Source: Otis tarda (Eukaryota > Chordata > Aves > Otidiformes > Otididae). Taken from it: a stretch of DNA of 64,000 nucleotides. Positions 51,101 to 61,631 of the stretch are shown here, in pieces. Under the pieces are notes generated by a model. The model worked only from the letters and a program-made list of their open reading frames with translations, searched no databases and was not told the DNA's origin. The first letter of the stretch is position 1. Each line of letters opens with the position of its first letter. The stretch is from assembly GCA_026413225.1 (NCBI GenBank), contig CM048554.1, positions 8,696,001 to 8,760,000 on the forward strand. The letters are read 5' to 3'. Made by a program: the position numbers and the translations under genes.

Positions 51101-52425
51101 CACTGACAACGTTTTTGCCTTGCTTTCCTGGCCTTGCACCAATATTGGTGTTATGACAGGTTCTCTCGGGAAGGGGTTGCCATTTATTTTAGGGAACTTG
51201 ATGATGCCGAAAGCTTAATGATTAAGCAGCATGCAGCACCTGCCCCCTGATCAAAGCATGGAGTGGCACACACAAATAGCTGTGCACGAAGGAACTGCTG
51301 ACAGGGAACTTGGTGGGAAAAAGTTTTATGGGGGGCACCTGCTGCACCGGAGAGAAGCCTGAAAGAGGACATCTGCCTGGGGGCTTCTGGTTCTCTGACT
51401 CTCATTTTATTTCTTTTTCCCCTCAAAGTAACTTCACTGTTGGAGTGAATGTATGCCATTGGCTACAGACCCTGCTAATGTTTCTGCCTGTGAACTACTT
51501 GTCTCAGCATCCTTTTGTGCAGCACTGGGTAATCCCTGCCTGTTGGTTGCTGTTTGAGCAACAAATCTGAGGAGATTCCTTTCTCCCCACCCCCCCCCCC
51601 AGCTGCTACTTCTGAAACGTTGAATCACACTAAATACAATAGACTCAACACAATAGACTGTGTGTACTACAAAGCACTGTTGGATTGCCTGCCTTCCCTC
51701 AATCACTTAAAATTGGCCATTTGCTGGCTAAGATGAGAGTACTTTCATTACCAGTAAGCATCTGTTCTGAAACAGCTCCCTGTCTTCTGCTTCAAGTGGA
51801 CAGGTATATGTGATACGATGGTCTAATGTAGATATCATACAGTTTGAGCACCACAGTGTGATAATTCCCTGCAGCAGAATTGAGATCAACATAGCCATAT
51901 AACAGCAGGAAGCTAGATTAAAGCAATATGCTGTGGAAGTCTATCCAATGCTGGACGTTTTCAGGCAAAATATTGACATTTATTTTCTAGTTGTATATCT
52001 CCATAGCAAGTGTATTGCGTAGCCTCAGTGTGTTAAGGCATCCTTTTCAGATGTGGTTAGGAACTGTTTAAGGATAAAGGTGGGAATACAAACCAAAAAA
52101 AAAGGGAGGTAAGAGTCATTTGAAATGAGACAAGAAGCTGGTACTGCCTAATTCACTGTAAAAATTTATGACAGAAACAAATCATACCAGCTATGCAAAA
52201 GGAGTCAAAACACAAAGGACCTTTTTCTTTTCCAGAGTTCTGTGAAGTTAGTTTATTTACAGAGAACATACTTTCAGTATATTATGGTGTACCTTGAGTA
52301 TACTGCAGTGTATTTAGTGTTTGCATCTACTGATGCACCTTTAGTGGGGGTGATAAAGGAACATTTATCCAAACATCTTTCCTTTTAACTCTCTTTTTCA
52401 GGACATTGATTTCTTCTGTGAATAG
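48036..52425 (+). CDS. OTOR: OTOR, otoraplin (secreted SH3-fold MIA-family protein; complete, four exons)
   Basis: Joined exons 48036-48159, 48617-48756, 49333-49443 and 52402-52425 give 399 nt, 132 residues and TAG; all introns are GT/AG with matching phases. Otoraplin (also FDP or MIAL) is a small secreted protein of the MIA/TANGO family, expressed mainly in the cochlea. Residues 1-23 form a signal peptide (LVGLLLCFGLMCPLVTG). The mature part starts IFMDKLASKKLCADDNCVY and contains the SH3-like core YNAPDCRFINIKKGQ, IYVYSKLVKEK, EFWAGSVYGE and GTFGYFPSSLVSEQHVYQEA. Four cysteines remain after cleavage (35, 40, 58, 131), which by MIA homology pair as 35-40 and 58-131. Human OTOR has 128 residues. 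The start follows an A-rich run with A at -3. Position right after SNRPB2 supports the name. Confidence 0.95.
48617..48756 (+). CDS. OTOR: OTOR exon 2, SH3-like core
   Basis: Acceptor T-run plus CCCTAG, donor GGAAGT|GTAAGA. 140 nt, residues 42-88 with EEDYNAPDCRFINIKKGQ and SKLVKE. Reading on through the donor stays open for many more codons, but those are intron and lack family similarity. Confidence 0.95.
49333..49443 (+). CDS. OTOR: OTOR exon 3
   Basis: Acceptor CTTGCTTGAAG, donor ACAACG|GTAAGG. 111 nt, residues 89-125, with GTFGYFPSSLVSEQHVYQEA, the second half of the SH3-like fold. Confidence 0.94.
50492..50575 (+). mobile_element. CR1 LINE 3' tail in OTOR intron 3
   Basis: 84 bp of CR1 3' end on the plus strand: CCCTGCTCCTTGCAGG, GTTGGACTAGATGACCTTTG, then CATTCTATG ATTCTATG ATTCTAT, the intact octamer repeat. 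Extremely short 5' truncation. The near-consensus sequence suggests that it is fairly young. Confidence 0.93.
52402..52425 (+). CDS. OTOR: OTOR exon 4, seven codons and stop
   Basis: Acceptor CTCTTTTTCAG, then DIDFFCE and TAG. Small but certain: the human protein also ends DIDFFCE. It supplies Cys131, the likely partner of Cys58. Confidence 0.93.
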   Translation, partial: DIDFFCE

Positions 52426-52650
52426 CGCTGAAAGCAGTCAGATAATCTCTCGGCTACTACAGGGGAAAGCTGACAGGAGGAAACCTGGACACCGTCCCTG
52501 AGCACACAGCCCTTCCTGTAATAGATGTTTGTGAAACAAGTAATCCTTCTTTAAAACAAGAAAGTTTTCATTTAAAAAGAGTGATTTGGGATGGGGAAAT
52601 AGTCCCACACAGGATTTGTTCTTTAGAAATTTTTTATCTTGATACTTGTT

Positions 52651-52656
52651 AATAAA
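52651..52656 (+). terminator. OTOR: OTOR poly(A) signal
   Basis: AATAAA about 226 nt after the stop codon, in a T/A-rich context. A second AATAAA at 52803-52808 could give a longer 3' UTR. Confidence 0.75.
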
Positions 52657-53312
52657 GCTAATAGACTTTTAATTGCTGTTAAGTCTATGTGGTATACACA
52701 TGCCATGTATGGGATTAGATATGCATGTTCCTGCCGTAACCTTACACCATCTATTAGATATTAAAAATACTTTCCTTGAATAAGCCTTCTGTGACTCGCT
52801 GGAATAAATCATTTTTGTTGCAAGAGCTATCCAACAACTGAGAAATCACCAGTGACTAAATATGGGCTTCAGCAATGTGCTGAAAAGAGTTATCTTACCC
52901 ATTGTCTGTGCTGCTACAGGGCATGTTCAAGCTGAAACTGTGGCTCAGAGCCACGGGCTGAAACAGGAGGATGGAGTAAGGCTGGTGCCCTGCTGTTCCC
53001 CTGATAAATGTTCAAAGTGAGACTTGGAGGGGGTATCCTGCTGATCCGTCTCTGCCTCTAACACTCGTGCTGCCTGTGCTGGGATGCCTGCTATGTCGTG
53101 AGGAGCCTCACTCATGCAATCGGGTGAAGAAGTAGAAAATCTGTTTAATTTTTCACGAGCAAGCACGTTTCTAAAGCCACAGAACAGAGGTGGGTACTCC
53201 GCCTCAGAAACTAAAACCTAAACGCGGCTCCGAGTGCCCTCTTGTGGCATCCCGGCACCGGGTGAAGCTCCCTCTTCCCTCAGCGCCTCAGCCGGCTGAG
53301 AACCTTCTCGAA

Positions 53313-53364
53313 GGTGGGGGTGGGGGTGGGGGCGGGGGCGGGGGCGGGGGCGGGGGGGGGGGGG
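53313..53364 (+). repeat. G-run with potential to form G-quadruplexes
   Basis: GGTGGGGGTGGGGGTGGGGG, then several CGGGGG units, ending in a run of about 14 G. At least seven runs of five or more G with single-base spacers satisfy the usual G-quadruplex rule (four runs of three or more G, loops of one to seven). Confidence 0.85.
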
Positions 53365-53390
53365 AATCGGCCAGCGCGGTAGCCAGTCGG

Positions 53391-53440
53391 CATCGGGCCT
53401 TCTCTGCCCCCATGGCATCGGGCCTTCTCTGCCCCCATGG
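53391..53440. repeat. Perfect 25-bp tandem duplication
   Basis: Two identical 25-bp units, each beginning CATCGGGCCTTCTCTG and ending CCATGG, directly adjacent. The lack of differences implies a recent duplication, or possibly an assembly artefact beside the G-run. Confidence 0.9.
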
Positions 53441-53846
53441 CGCCGCTTGCTCGCGAATCGGGGTGGCGGAAATGGCCGCGTGAGGCGTCATGGCCGTTAG
53501 GGTGGCTGTCCCAGGCAGGTCATGGCCAGCTCAGCCCTCCACTGCCTTCACCTGGGATGAGGGGGACACATGGAGAGCCATTGGGCTAAGCCTCCTGCCC
53601 CCCCCGAGCAGGAGGTTGTGTTACTCAATGTTAAACATACCCGTGGCTGAAAGCAGTGGTGGTGTTCAGCCTCCATGCTGTCTGTTTGGACTCCAAAAGT
53701 GAGTTCTCTAGGTAAAATGTCCTTATTTTGTGGAGGTTGAATGACAAAACACTTTAGGACTAGCAGTACTTGCATTTGTCAAAGACTTCTGGCAGGGTTG
53801 TCTGAGAACAAACAGTTACTTTTTAACTAACAAAGTGTAATTTTAG

Positions 53847-54111
53847 CATAGAAGCATAGAACAGTTTGGGTTGGAAGGAACCTTTAAAGCCCATTCAGTC
53901 CAACCTCCCTGCAAGGAGCAGGGACATCTCCAAACAGATCAGGTTGCTCAGAGCCTCATCCAGCCTGGCCTTGAATGTTTTCAGGGATGGGGCATCCACC
54001 ACCTCTCTGGGCAACCTGTGCCAGTATGCCACCATCCTCATGGTAAAGAATTTTTTCCTTATATCAAGTCTGAATCTACCTCCTTCTAGTTTGAAACCAT
54101 TAGCCCCTCGT
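53847..54111 (-). mobile_element. CR1 LINE 3' fragment
   Basis: Reverse complement of a CR1 3' end: CATAGAAGCATAGAACAG, GGTTGGAAGGAACC, CACCACCTCTCTGGGCAACC, ending near GAAACCATTAGCCCCTCG. Diverged from the young copies. No coding capacity. Confidence 0.9.
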
Positions 54112-56789
54112 TTTCAGCTGGATCATTCCCACTCAGCTTTCCAACATGAAGTGTTTGCAATTGCCTGCGTTCATTTTAGATAGACTTGATGGAAGTGTAA
54201 CCAGGTCTCAGGTTAAAAGCTGTGGGTACCACAAGAGTACACATAGCAGTATGTGTTTGCGAACAACACACAAAATAGATTAAAATGTGCTGTGGCTATC
54301 ATGAATGAAAATTGTGAGTGAGGTTTAGCACTTGCTATTGGAAAATATGAGTTTTTTCCTCAAATCATCATTTCAACTAATTGCTTACAGTTATTAATGT
54401 ACCCAGTTCAAGATGGATGTTTAAGAGGCAGATATAAAAAGCTTTATATGCATTTCTGCACAAAGATACTGTCCTTCCCTCTTCATTTACAGTGCAGTAG
54501 CTCCAGGCCAGGAGAAGTGATGTGTTTTTAGTCCTTGACATTGCGCTTAATCCTTAACCCATGTGCTCGTAAAGAAAAGCTTGTAGACATAACTAGTTTC
54601 AGCTCCTGCTTGTTCCTTACCCAGCTTGTATGAGCTGTGGATACTTCAAGACAGTAAAACAACAACTGAGAATACTTTCAGTGCAGGATGCATAGAGCAG
54701 GGAGTAGGTATACATATATTGTTCTTTTTGAGCTTGCACAAAGGGCACCATTTAGAGCACTGGTAAAAAAACAGCCTGCTATGACTTCTTTGGCAGTTAC
54801 AGCAAGTCTGGGGCCATCATGGCAGAATGTGAGCAGTATGCATTTATTTCTCTGTGCCTTTTCCCTGGCTGCCATCAGAGGCCCTGTTCTGTGGTGATCT
54901 CTTCTGAGCAGAAAATAACTCAGCAGGCTTTCAAGGGGCATCAAAGTCTGTCTTTGCTACTTGAAAATCTAATTTTGGGGAAAACAAGATAAAGATTCAC
55001 GCTGTGGAATTCATAAAGCATCTGGCTGTGAAGAAGCATTGTATTGGCAAAGCTACTTGTCTACTGAATTCAGTCTCTAATGTGCAACTGTTGGATGGTT
55101 TCCAATCTAATGAAGCTTTAGAGCACCTTTCGTTTGCACAATGTCATAGGTACTTGTTTTATATATCCACATTGTGTAAAACTGTCATCTTACAAGCACT
55201 GGTGACCTATGCTACAATCTGAACTCTGGTATGATGGACTAGATAAACTTATAGCTTCATTATGTGACTTATTGGCAGGATCTTTTTTTAGTGGTCCAAA
55301 TGAGAATTGTGACTTCATTCATTAGTCACCAGGGACGTGATACAACGAATGCAGCAATTCCTGATCTCTATGGCCATTGCTTCTCTAAGGGCAATCTCTT
55401 CACTGTAAATGAAGAGCCCAAAAGGCACATTGGGAAGATTCACTCTGCAAGGGATGGTGTGCGTGCTCAGAAGAGTGGAGATGTTGCAGTCTGACATGGT
55501 CTTGTCGCTCTAGAGAAGATGCACAATATGCCTCAATTGTCATTCATGCACTTGAATCAAATCAGGGCTTGGTTTTCTTTTCAGTATGCCAATTTTCATT
55601 ATTTTATCACAAGTTTCACAATGTTTGATTAACTTAAAATTCCCATTGCTAAGGCCTGATTATTACAAGAGAAAACCAAGACAATATCCTGGTGTTAGAG
55701 GAAAGTCTTATGTTTCTATCCTTTACAAATGTAGGGAAGCATAGCAATCTTAATCTTAACAGCAGTAAACAAAATGATCCCAGACTTGTGCAATGAAATC
55801 TGGGGGAAGTGGGGAAGGAAGAAATGGCAGGGGAGCACAGGATGTCTGTAGAAAACTTTTGAGTGCTTGCAGATAGTAGCACTATTAATGTGAAGTTGAG
55901 AGTTAAAGATCAATAGTTTTGATACGGACCAAAGATCTGCTTTCTGCATTTCACATTCTTAGGTGAAGCTCATTTTAGAACAACACAGCTTGCCTTTCAG
56001 ACCTGTAAGTGTTCATGCTGTAGAGTACCTAGCTGAAATAAACAGGAACTGACTTTCAGAAGGAGAGGAGAATCAATATTATGCTAGCAGGCAGTGGAGG
56101 ATGCTTTTGATTTTCTAGTTTCTTTCTTTTTACTTTAGAGTGGTTATTGTCCTTGCAGTTTCTTTATAGAAATCACAGCAGTTTCACCATTACCATTTTA
56201 GTACATAGTATCTTACATGCAGTGTGTGCTATTTATATGACAATAGCTTACAGTCTGTTTCGGTTCATTTTATCTGAGTGTAGGGGAAATATACACACAG
56301 CTTGATGTGTATGTTGTTTTTGTGTTTAAGCAAGGCTGTGTAGGAGACTCGATGTGGCCTCAAACGACTCTTAAATCGCGATCTTGTTGTACCTATTTGT
56401 CTGAAGTTAGCATTAAGTTTTCAACCTTAGGTAGGGATCCAGAAGCCATTTTAAACTAAGCCGTTGTGTATTTTTCAGCAAGGTTATCTTTGAAGAAGTG
56501 TAATACTCCTAAATCGTTTCCTGAAGTAAAAAGCTTGTAATTAAGAAAGCCTTCCCGCTGCAATGGGGTTTTATCCATCAGTTGGCGGTGGGAGCAGCGC
56601 TGTTGGGTGAGTGCAGGGTGACATCCAGTGGCTGGCTTCTGCCTGGCTGCAGGTTGGTAGCATCACAGGGACACCAGCCAGGGATGCCCTCGGGGGTCTC
56701 CTGCCCAAAGCAGGGTCATGCTGAATCCACATCACAATGCTCTCGGATTTGCAGAGTTTTGAAAACCTCCAAGGACTCTGGGTAACTGG
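54112..56789. other. Intergenic sequence, nothing recognised
   Basis: No repeat family, RNA gene or exon supported. The open frame 55264-55494 (plus, 76 codons) has no recognisable motif or splice context. Confidence 0.5.
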
Positions 56790-57045
56790 TTCCTTAATTA
56801 TTCTCATAATAAAAAATTACTTTCTTTATCTAAAACTTGCTTTTTTCAATTTATGTCCATTGTCCCTTTTCCTCCCAGAGCACCTCAATAAAGACCCTGG
56901 ATCCATCTTCTCAATAACTCTCTTGTAGTTACTAGGGGGCTGGTTTTGTGGCCCCCTTGAAGCCGTTTCTTCCACAAGCTGAACAAGTCCAGCTCCCACA
57001 GCTTCTCCTCTCAGTGCTGGTGGCCCCCTGCCCATCCCACTGTTT
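56790..57045 (-). mobile_element. Probable old, degenerate CR1 fragment
   Basis: Weak but ordered resemblance to the reverse complement of the CR1 3' region: a segment like TATGTCCATTGTCCCTTTTC, then GGCCCCCTTGAAG, then CACAAGCTGAACAAGTCCAG and CAGCTTCTCCTCTCAG, in the same order as young copies. Many substitutions and indels imply an old subfamily. Confidence 0.5.
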
Positions 57046-58671
57046 CTCTACAGAACTCAAATTACACAGCAGCAGGCCAGTTTCTGATTTGGCTTGTGGG
57101 TAATAGTAAGGATGACTGAATAGATGAAGGATTCACACATGCTTATCTAATTCTTATTTGTGATAGTGCTAACATTTTACACAGTGGTGCCCTCTGCTTT
57201 CCTATTCTCTGTCACCCAGAGTACTTTATTTGAGCTGGCTGTTGCAGGAAAAAGATACCTTTCTGATACTAATCTGAAGCCTTTCATGACCTTGAGATTT
57301 AGGAACCTTTGGTATGGAATAGCCAGGTAAGGAAAAGAACAATGAGAATATTATTGCTAATCTTGGTTCTGATTCTTAAAATAGTGCTTGCTAATAAACT
57401 ATTCCTGGTTTATGTTTATTTACTGGAAATACTTGATTTAAGATGAAAGATAGCTTGTCTGTCTTGCCTTTTGTCTGGCAAAGGAGATGCTTTATCTTCT
57501 GTTGGCTGACACTGACATGTTTGTAGGGGTTTTTTTCCCTTACAGCCTCCCACCCCCACTTGGTTTTCTTGAACTGTTGTGGTATGGTTGTGCCACCAGC
57601 CCTCAGAGGTGACTGATGGGTTCGTGGAACAAAATGGCTTTGAGGTTTAAAAATGGCTGATTTTTTTTTTTTCAGAGGTGGGTGGAAAAAAACTCCTTTG
57701 GGGTGGATGAATAGTGTTATGTCAATACAAATCACCAGGAACCAGTGTGAGGCTGATTATTCTTTCTCCTCAGACTGAAATTACACTGCAAGCCCATGAA
57801 AAGCAAGAACTCAAAATATATGCTATTAGGTAAAACTGCATGAGTATTTAGTAAATAGCACTGAATATATACATACACATAATACTTGAGTTTTTCAGCA
57901 TTGGTTAAACACAGATGTGAATGCCTTTGAAGAATGTAGAATGCAAAAGAACAAATACACAAACTGTAAAGCTTGTCTTACATTGCAATATAGACAAGAG
58001 AGCTATCTTTAAGCTGCTTAAAGATAGCTCTCCTGTCTATATTGCAATGCTTGTTTTCGAATATGCTTTAGCAAAGCACTGCCCATGGTCAAGCACTGGA
58101 ACAGTGGCACTGATGTTAAGAGGGTTTCACCAAAGACTTTTTTCAGATGGGAGGGAATTCCTATAAAAAGAGATTGGGCTCCATGGCTGTATTTTTTTGC
58201 ACAAGAGTGTGTAAAATTGCCTAAGGGGCAGACTATGTTTAGGTATATAGTACCAAGCTCTATTGAGATTAGATTATTTTTTTTCCCACTCACATATGGC
58301 ATACCCTTTGAACAGCAGCACAGAAGAGAAAAGCTGCTAGACCATCTGCTAGTGACTGTGTTGGAGCATAGCCTGCATTAGTCAGTATTTTGTTATGAAT
58401 CTACCAGTTCAAGTGATGTTTTATTGGCTGAAGGTTGCCCAAGTCCCAGGCAGACTTTCTGGAAGTCAGAGATGGAGAAACCTCTCAGCATGCATAATAA
58501 CCCATGTGACTGGACACTCAGCTATGATACAGGGAAATCCTATTTCCAATTCCTGGTGGCTGAAACTCTGACTAACTGTGTCCTATTTCTCATAATTTCT
58601 GAAGGTTACTAGGGTGGTTATTGGTAACAGAAGGGGATGGTTCCTAGTTCTGGTACAGAATAGAGAAATTC
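57046..58671. other. Intergenic sequence holding one strong hairpin
   Basis: AT-rich DNA without a recognised gene or repeat family, apart from the hairpin at 57981-58049. Several short open frames lack motifs. Confidence 0.5.
57981..58049. repeat. 69-nt near-perfect inverted repeat (33-bp stem, 3-nt loop)
   Basis: Left arm 57981-58013 and right arm 58017-58049 are complementary at 32 of 33 positions, with loop CTG. The arms start CATTGCAATATAGAC and end CTTTAAG. Complementarity stops at once outside the arms. Length and stem would suit a microRNA-like precursor, but the single mismatch and tiny loop are equally like a recent inverted duplication. I do not recognise it as a known microRNA. 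Confidence 0.85.
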
Positions 58672-59024
58672 TGTTGTGGTTTTGTTTAGTGAGGAGGGGC
58701 CTAAGGTGGCAGCTTCTGTAGGAAACTGCTAGAAGTTGCTCCCCTTTGTTCAGTGGACTCAGCTGGGCCTAGGGTAGACATGCTGCTGGCCAAGGCTGAG
58801 CCAATTGGTAGCAGAATGTTCCCTGATAACAGAAAAAAAAAAAAAAAAAGTGCAGAAGATGAGTGGGGGCAGAGAGAGGGAGGCGTGGGCCTCGTGGGCC
58901 TTGCAGGCCTCACCATCTGGTCTCTCGCCCAGGGGCCAACTGGGCCCAACTTGACCTAGCCCAACTGCAAGAAGTGGAGAGGAGATGAGATGTGAAGAGA
59001 TTCTGAGAGGCATCTGCCAGCCTG
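58672..59024 (+). mobile_element. LTR of family A, 5' fragment
   Basis: Starts TGTTGTGGTTTTGTTTAG and follows the copy at 27704 closely (GGAAACTGCTAGAAGTTGCT, GCCAATTGGTAGCAGAATGT) for about 350 bp, with a small internal deletion near an A-run at 58831. Homology stops at CATCTGCCAGCCTG and the 190-bp array begins directly. Confidence 0.85.
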
Positions 59025-61268
59025 CACTTGACAGTGCATCTACAACACCGCACACATTGGGGCTCCGGGCTTTCCTGGACCAACAGAACTTTGAAGTTTA
59101 ACATCAACTCTATAGGGGCACACAGTAAAAACAACAAGACCTAAAAGTCACGAACGTCTGACTATTGCTCCCACACCAGAAGTGGTAGCCACTGGAAAAC
59201 ACTTGCTGCTCCACACCGGCCCTTCACAGTGCATCTACAGCATCACACACACTGGGGCTCTGGGCTTCCCTGGACAAACAGCGCTTGGACGTTTACTATC
59301 AACTGCAAAGGTGGAACATGACAAAAAAAACCTCCTAAAAAATAAAAAAAAGTAAGAGAATTCTTCACACACTGAAATTGCCAGCACCAAAATCTCTTGC
59401 TGTTCCTCACCGGACCTTCACAGTGCATCCACAGCAACACATACAAGAACATCGGACAATTGCTCCAAGAACAAAAGTGCCAGCACCAAAAGCTTTTTGT
59501 GCTCCTCACCGGCCCTTCACGGTGTATCTGCAGCACGACACATATTGTGGCTCCGGGCTTTCCTGGACCAACAGAGCTTTGACATTTACCATCACCTGCA
59601 ATGGAACCCCACTGAGAAAAAAAAAACAAAAAGTCAAGAACATCGAATGATTGTTCCCACACCAGATGTGACACCATCCAAAATCTCTTGTTGCTCATCA
59701 CTGGCCCTTGACAGTGCATCTACAGCACCACACTCATTGGGGCTCCAGGCTTTCCTGGACGAACAGAGCTTCAACGTTTACCATCAACTGGAATGGGCGC
59801 CACTAAAAAAAAAAACCCTAAAAGTCACAAACGTCGAATGATTGCTCCCACACCCGAAGTGGCAGCGCCGAAAGCACTTGCTGCTCCTTCACAGCGCATC
59901 TACAGTACCACCACACATCTGGGCTTCTCTGGACGAAGAGCGCTTAATCTGCTGTTAAACTTTTAACAGCAAAGGGCAGCCACTGGAAAAAAAACCTCTT
60001 AAAATCACGAATGTCGGAGAATTGCTCCCATTCCAAAAGTGCCTGCATCCAAAATTTCTTGCTGCTCCACACCGACCTTTCACAGTGCATCTAAAGCACC
60101 ACACACATTGGTGCTCCAGACTTTCCTGGACGAATAGAGCTTCAAATTTACCATCCACTGCACAGGAACATGCAGTGAAAATAAAAGCCATAAATGTGTA
60201 ACATCGGACAATTTTTTCTACACAAAAAGTGCAAGCACCGAAACCTCTTGCTGGTCCTCACCGGCCCTTCACAGCGCGTCTACAGCAACACACAGATTTG
60301 GGCTCTGGAATTGCCTGCACCAAAATCTCTTGCCCTTCCTCACCGGCTCCTGACAGCGCATCTACAGTCCTCACATATTCGGGCTATGTCTTTTCCTGGA
60401 CCAATAACTCTTTGATAATTATTTTCCACACAAAGCGGCATACAGTAAAAAAAAAATAAGTAAAACAAAAAATTTGAAACATCGGACAATTCCTGGTAAC
60501 CTGAAAGTGTCAGAAAATTCCAGTACCGAAAGCTCTTGCTGCTCCTCACCGGCACTTCACAGCGCATCTACAGCACCACAGACATTGGAGCTATGGGCTT
60601 TCTTGCACGAATAGAGCTTCAACTGGAATGGGCTCCCACTAAAAAAACCCCTAAAAGTCACAACACATTTTCATAGTCAAAGACAATGGGGCTCCATGCT
60701 TTCCTGGACCAACAGAGCTTCAAATTTACGATCTCTGGAATGGGCGCCCACTTAAAAATACCCTAAAAGTCATAAACGTTCAATGATTGCTCACACACAA
60801 AAAGTGCCAGCATCCAGAAATCTCTTGTTGCTCACCACTGGCCATCCACAGCGCATCCACAGCACCGCAGACACTGGGGCTCCAGGCTTTCCTGGAGGAA
60901 CAGAGCTTCGACGTTTACAATCAACTGGATTTGGCGCCCACTAAAAAAAAAAAAAAATCCCTAAAAGTCACAAATGTCGAATGATTGCCCCACTCCCAGA
61001 AGTGGCAGTATCGAAAGGTCTTCCTGCTCCTCACCGGCCCTTTACAGCACATCTGCATAGTCAAAGAAATTGGGGCTCCGGGCTTTCCTGGACCAACAGA
61101 GCTTTGGAGTTTACGATGTCTGGAATGGGCACCCACTTAAAAATACCCTAAAAGTCACAAACGTCCAATGATTGCTCACACACCAAAAGTGCCAGCATCC
61201 AAAAATCTCTTGTTGCTCATTACTGGCCATCCACAGCACATCTACGGCACCAGAGACATTGGGGCTCT
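59025..61268 (+). repeat. Degenerate tandem array, unit about 190 bp, forward part
   Basis: About twelve units, anchored on the word GCATCTACAGCACC at 59036, 59231, 59425, 59524, 59716, 59896, 60087, 60276, 60358, 60564, 60853, 61049 and 61239. Spacing is mostly 180-206 bp, with two short units (about 82 and 99 bp) and one interval of 289 bp. Each full unit has, in order, TTCACAGCGCATCTACAGCA, an ATTGGGGCTCCGGGC segment, TTTCCTGGACCAACAGAGCT, TTTACCATCAACTG, an A-run after CCACT, CCCTAAAAGTCACAAACGTC, AATGATTGCTCCCACAC and CTCTTGCTGCTCCTCACCGG. I do not recognise the family. Confidence 0.88.
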
Positions 61269-61284
61269 ATCATCTAACTCATCT

Positions 61285-61620
61285 TAGAATCATAGAACGG
61301 TTAGGGTTGGAAGGGACCTTCAAAGGTCATCTAGTACAAAACCCCTGCAAGGAGCAGGGACATCCCCAACTAGATCAGGTTGCTCAGAGCCTCATCCAGC
61401 CTGGCCTTGAATGTTTCCAGGGATGGGGCATCCACCACCTCTCTGGGCAACCTGTTCCAATGTTCTATAATCTCACATTGTGAAAAATTTTTTCCTAATA
61501 TTCAGTCTAAACCTACCCCACTCTATATTAAAACCATTACTCCTCATCCTATCGCAACAGGCCCTACTGAACAGCCTCTCCCCATCTTTCTTGTAGGCCC
61601 ACTTGAGGTACTGGAAGACC
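61285..61620 (-). mobile_element. CR1 LINE 3' fragment at the array polarity switch
   Basis: Reverse complement of a CR1 3' end from AGAATCATAGAACGGTTAGG to GAGGTACTGGAAGACC, 5'-truncated. Left of it the array runs forward; right of it the array runs in reverse, beginning within about 12 bp. Confidence 0.92.
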
Positions 61621-61631
61621 TCAAGACTGGA

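Larger units (their letters stand above)
48160..52401 (+). other. OTOR: OTOR introns
   Basis: Introns 48160-48616, 48757-49332 and 49444-52401. The last is the largest and holds a CR1 tail (50492-50575) and a C-run at about 51587-51601. An imperfect 13-bp tandem (CTTGATCCTATGG) sits near 49635. Nothing else recognised. Confidence 0.7.
53200..53620. promoter_or_regulatory. Orphan GC/CpG-rich island downstream of OTOR
   Basis: About 420 bp of GC-rich DNA, isolated in AT-rich surroundings and not next to any recognised exon. It contains a 52-nt G-run with T/C spacers (53313-53364) and a perfect tandem duplication of 25 bp (53391-53415 and 53416-53440). Open frames across it (53190-53483 and 53490-53702, plus) have a Gly run or no recognisable domain. 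It could be the promoter of an unannotated or non-coding transcript, or an old GC-rich insertion. Confidence 0.5.

Noticed and set aside
55264-55494. 76-codon frame with protein-like composition downstream of OTOR
   Set aside because: Not recognised, no flanking splice sites or promoter, and frames of this length are expected by chance.
59378-59841. Overlapping 60-114-codon frames in the 190-bp array as a repeat-protein gene
   Set aside because: The period is not a multiple of three and units drift in length, so the frame changes from unit to unit; no start or splice support.
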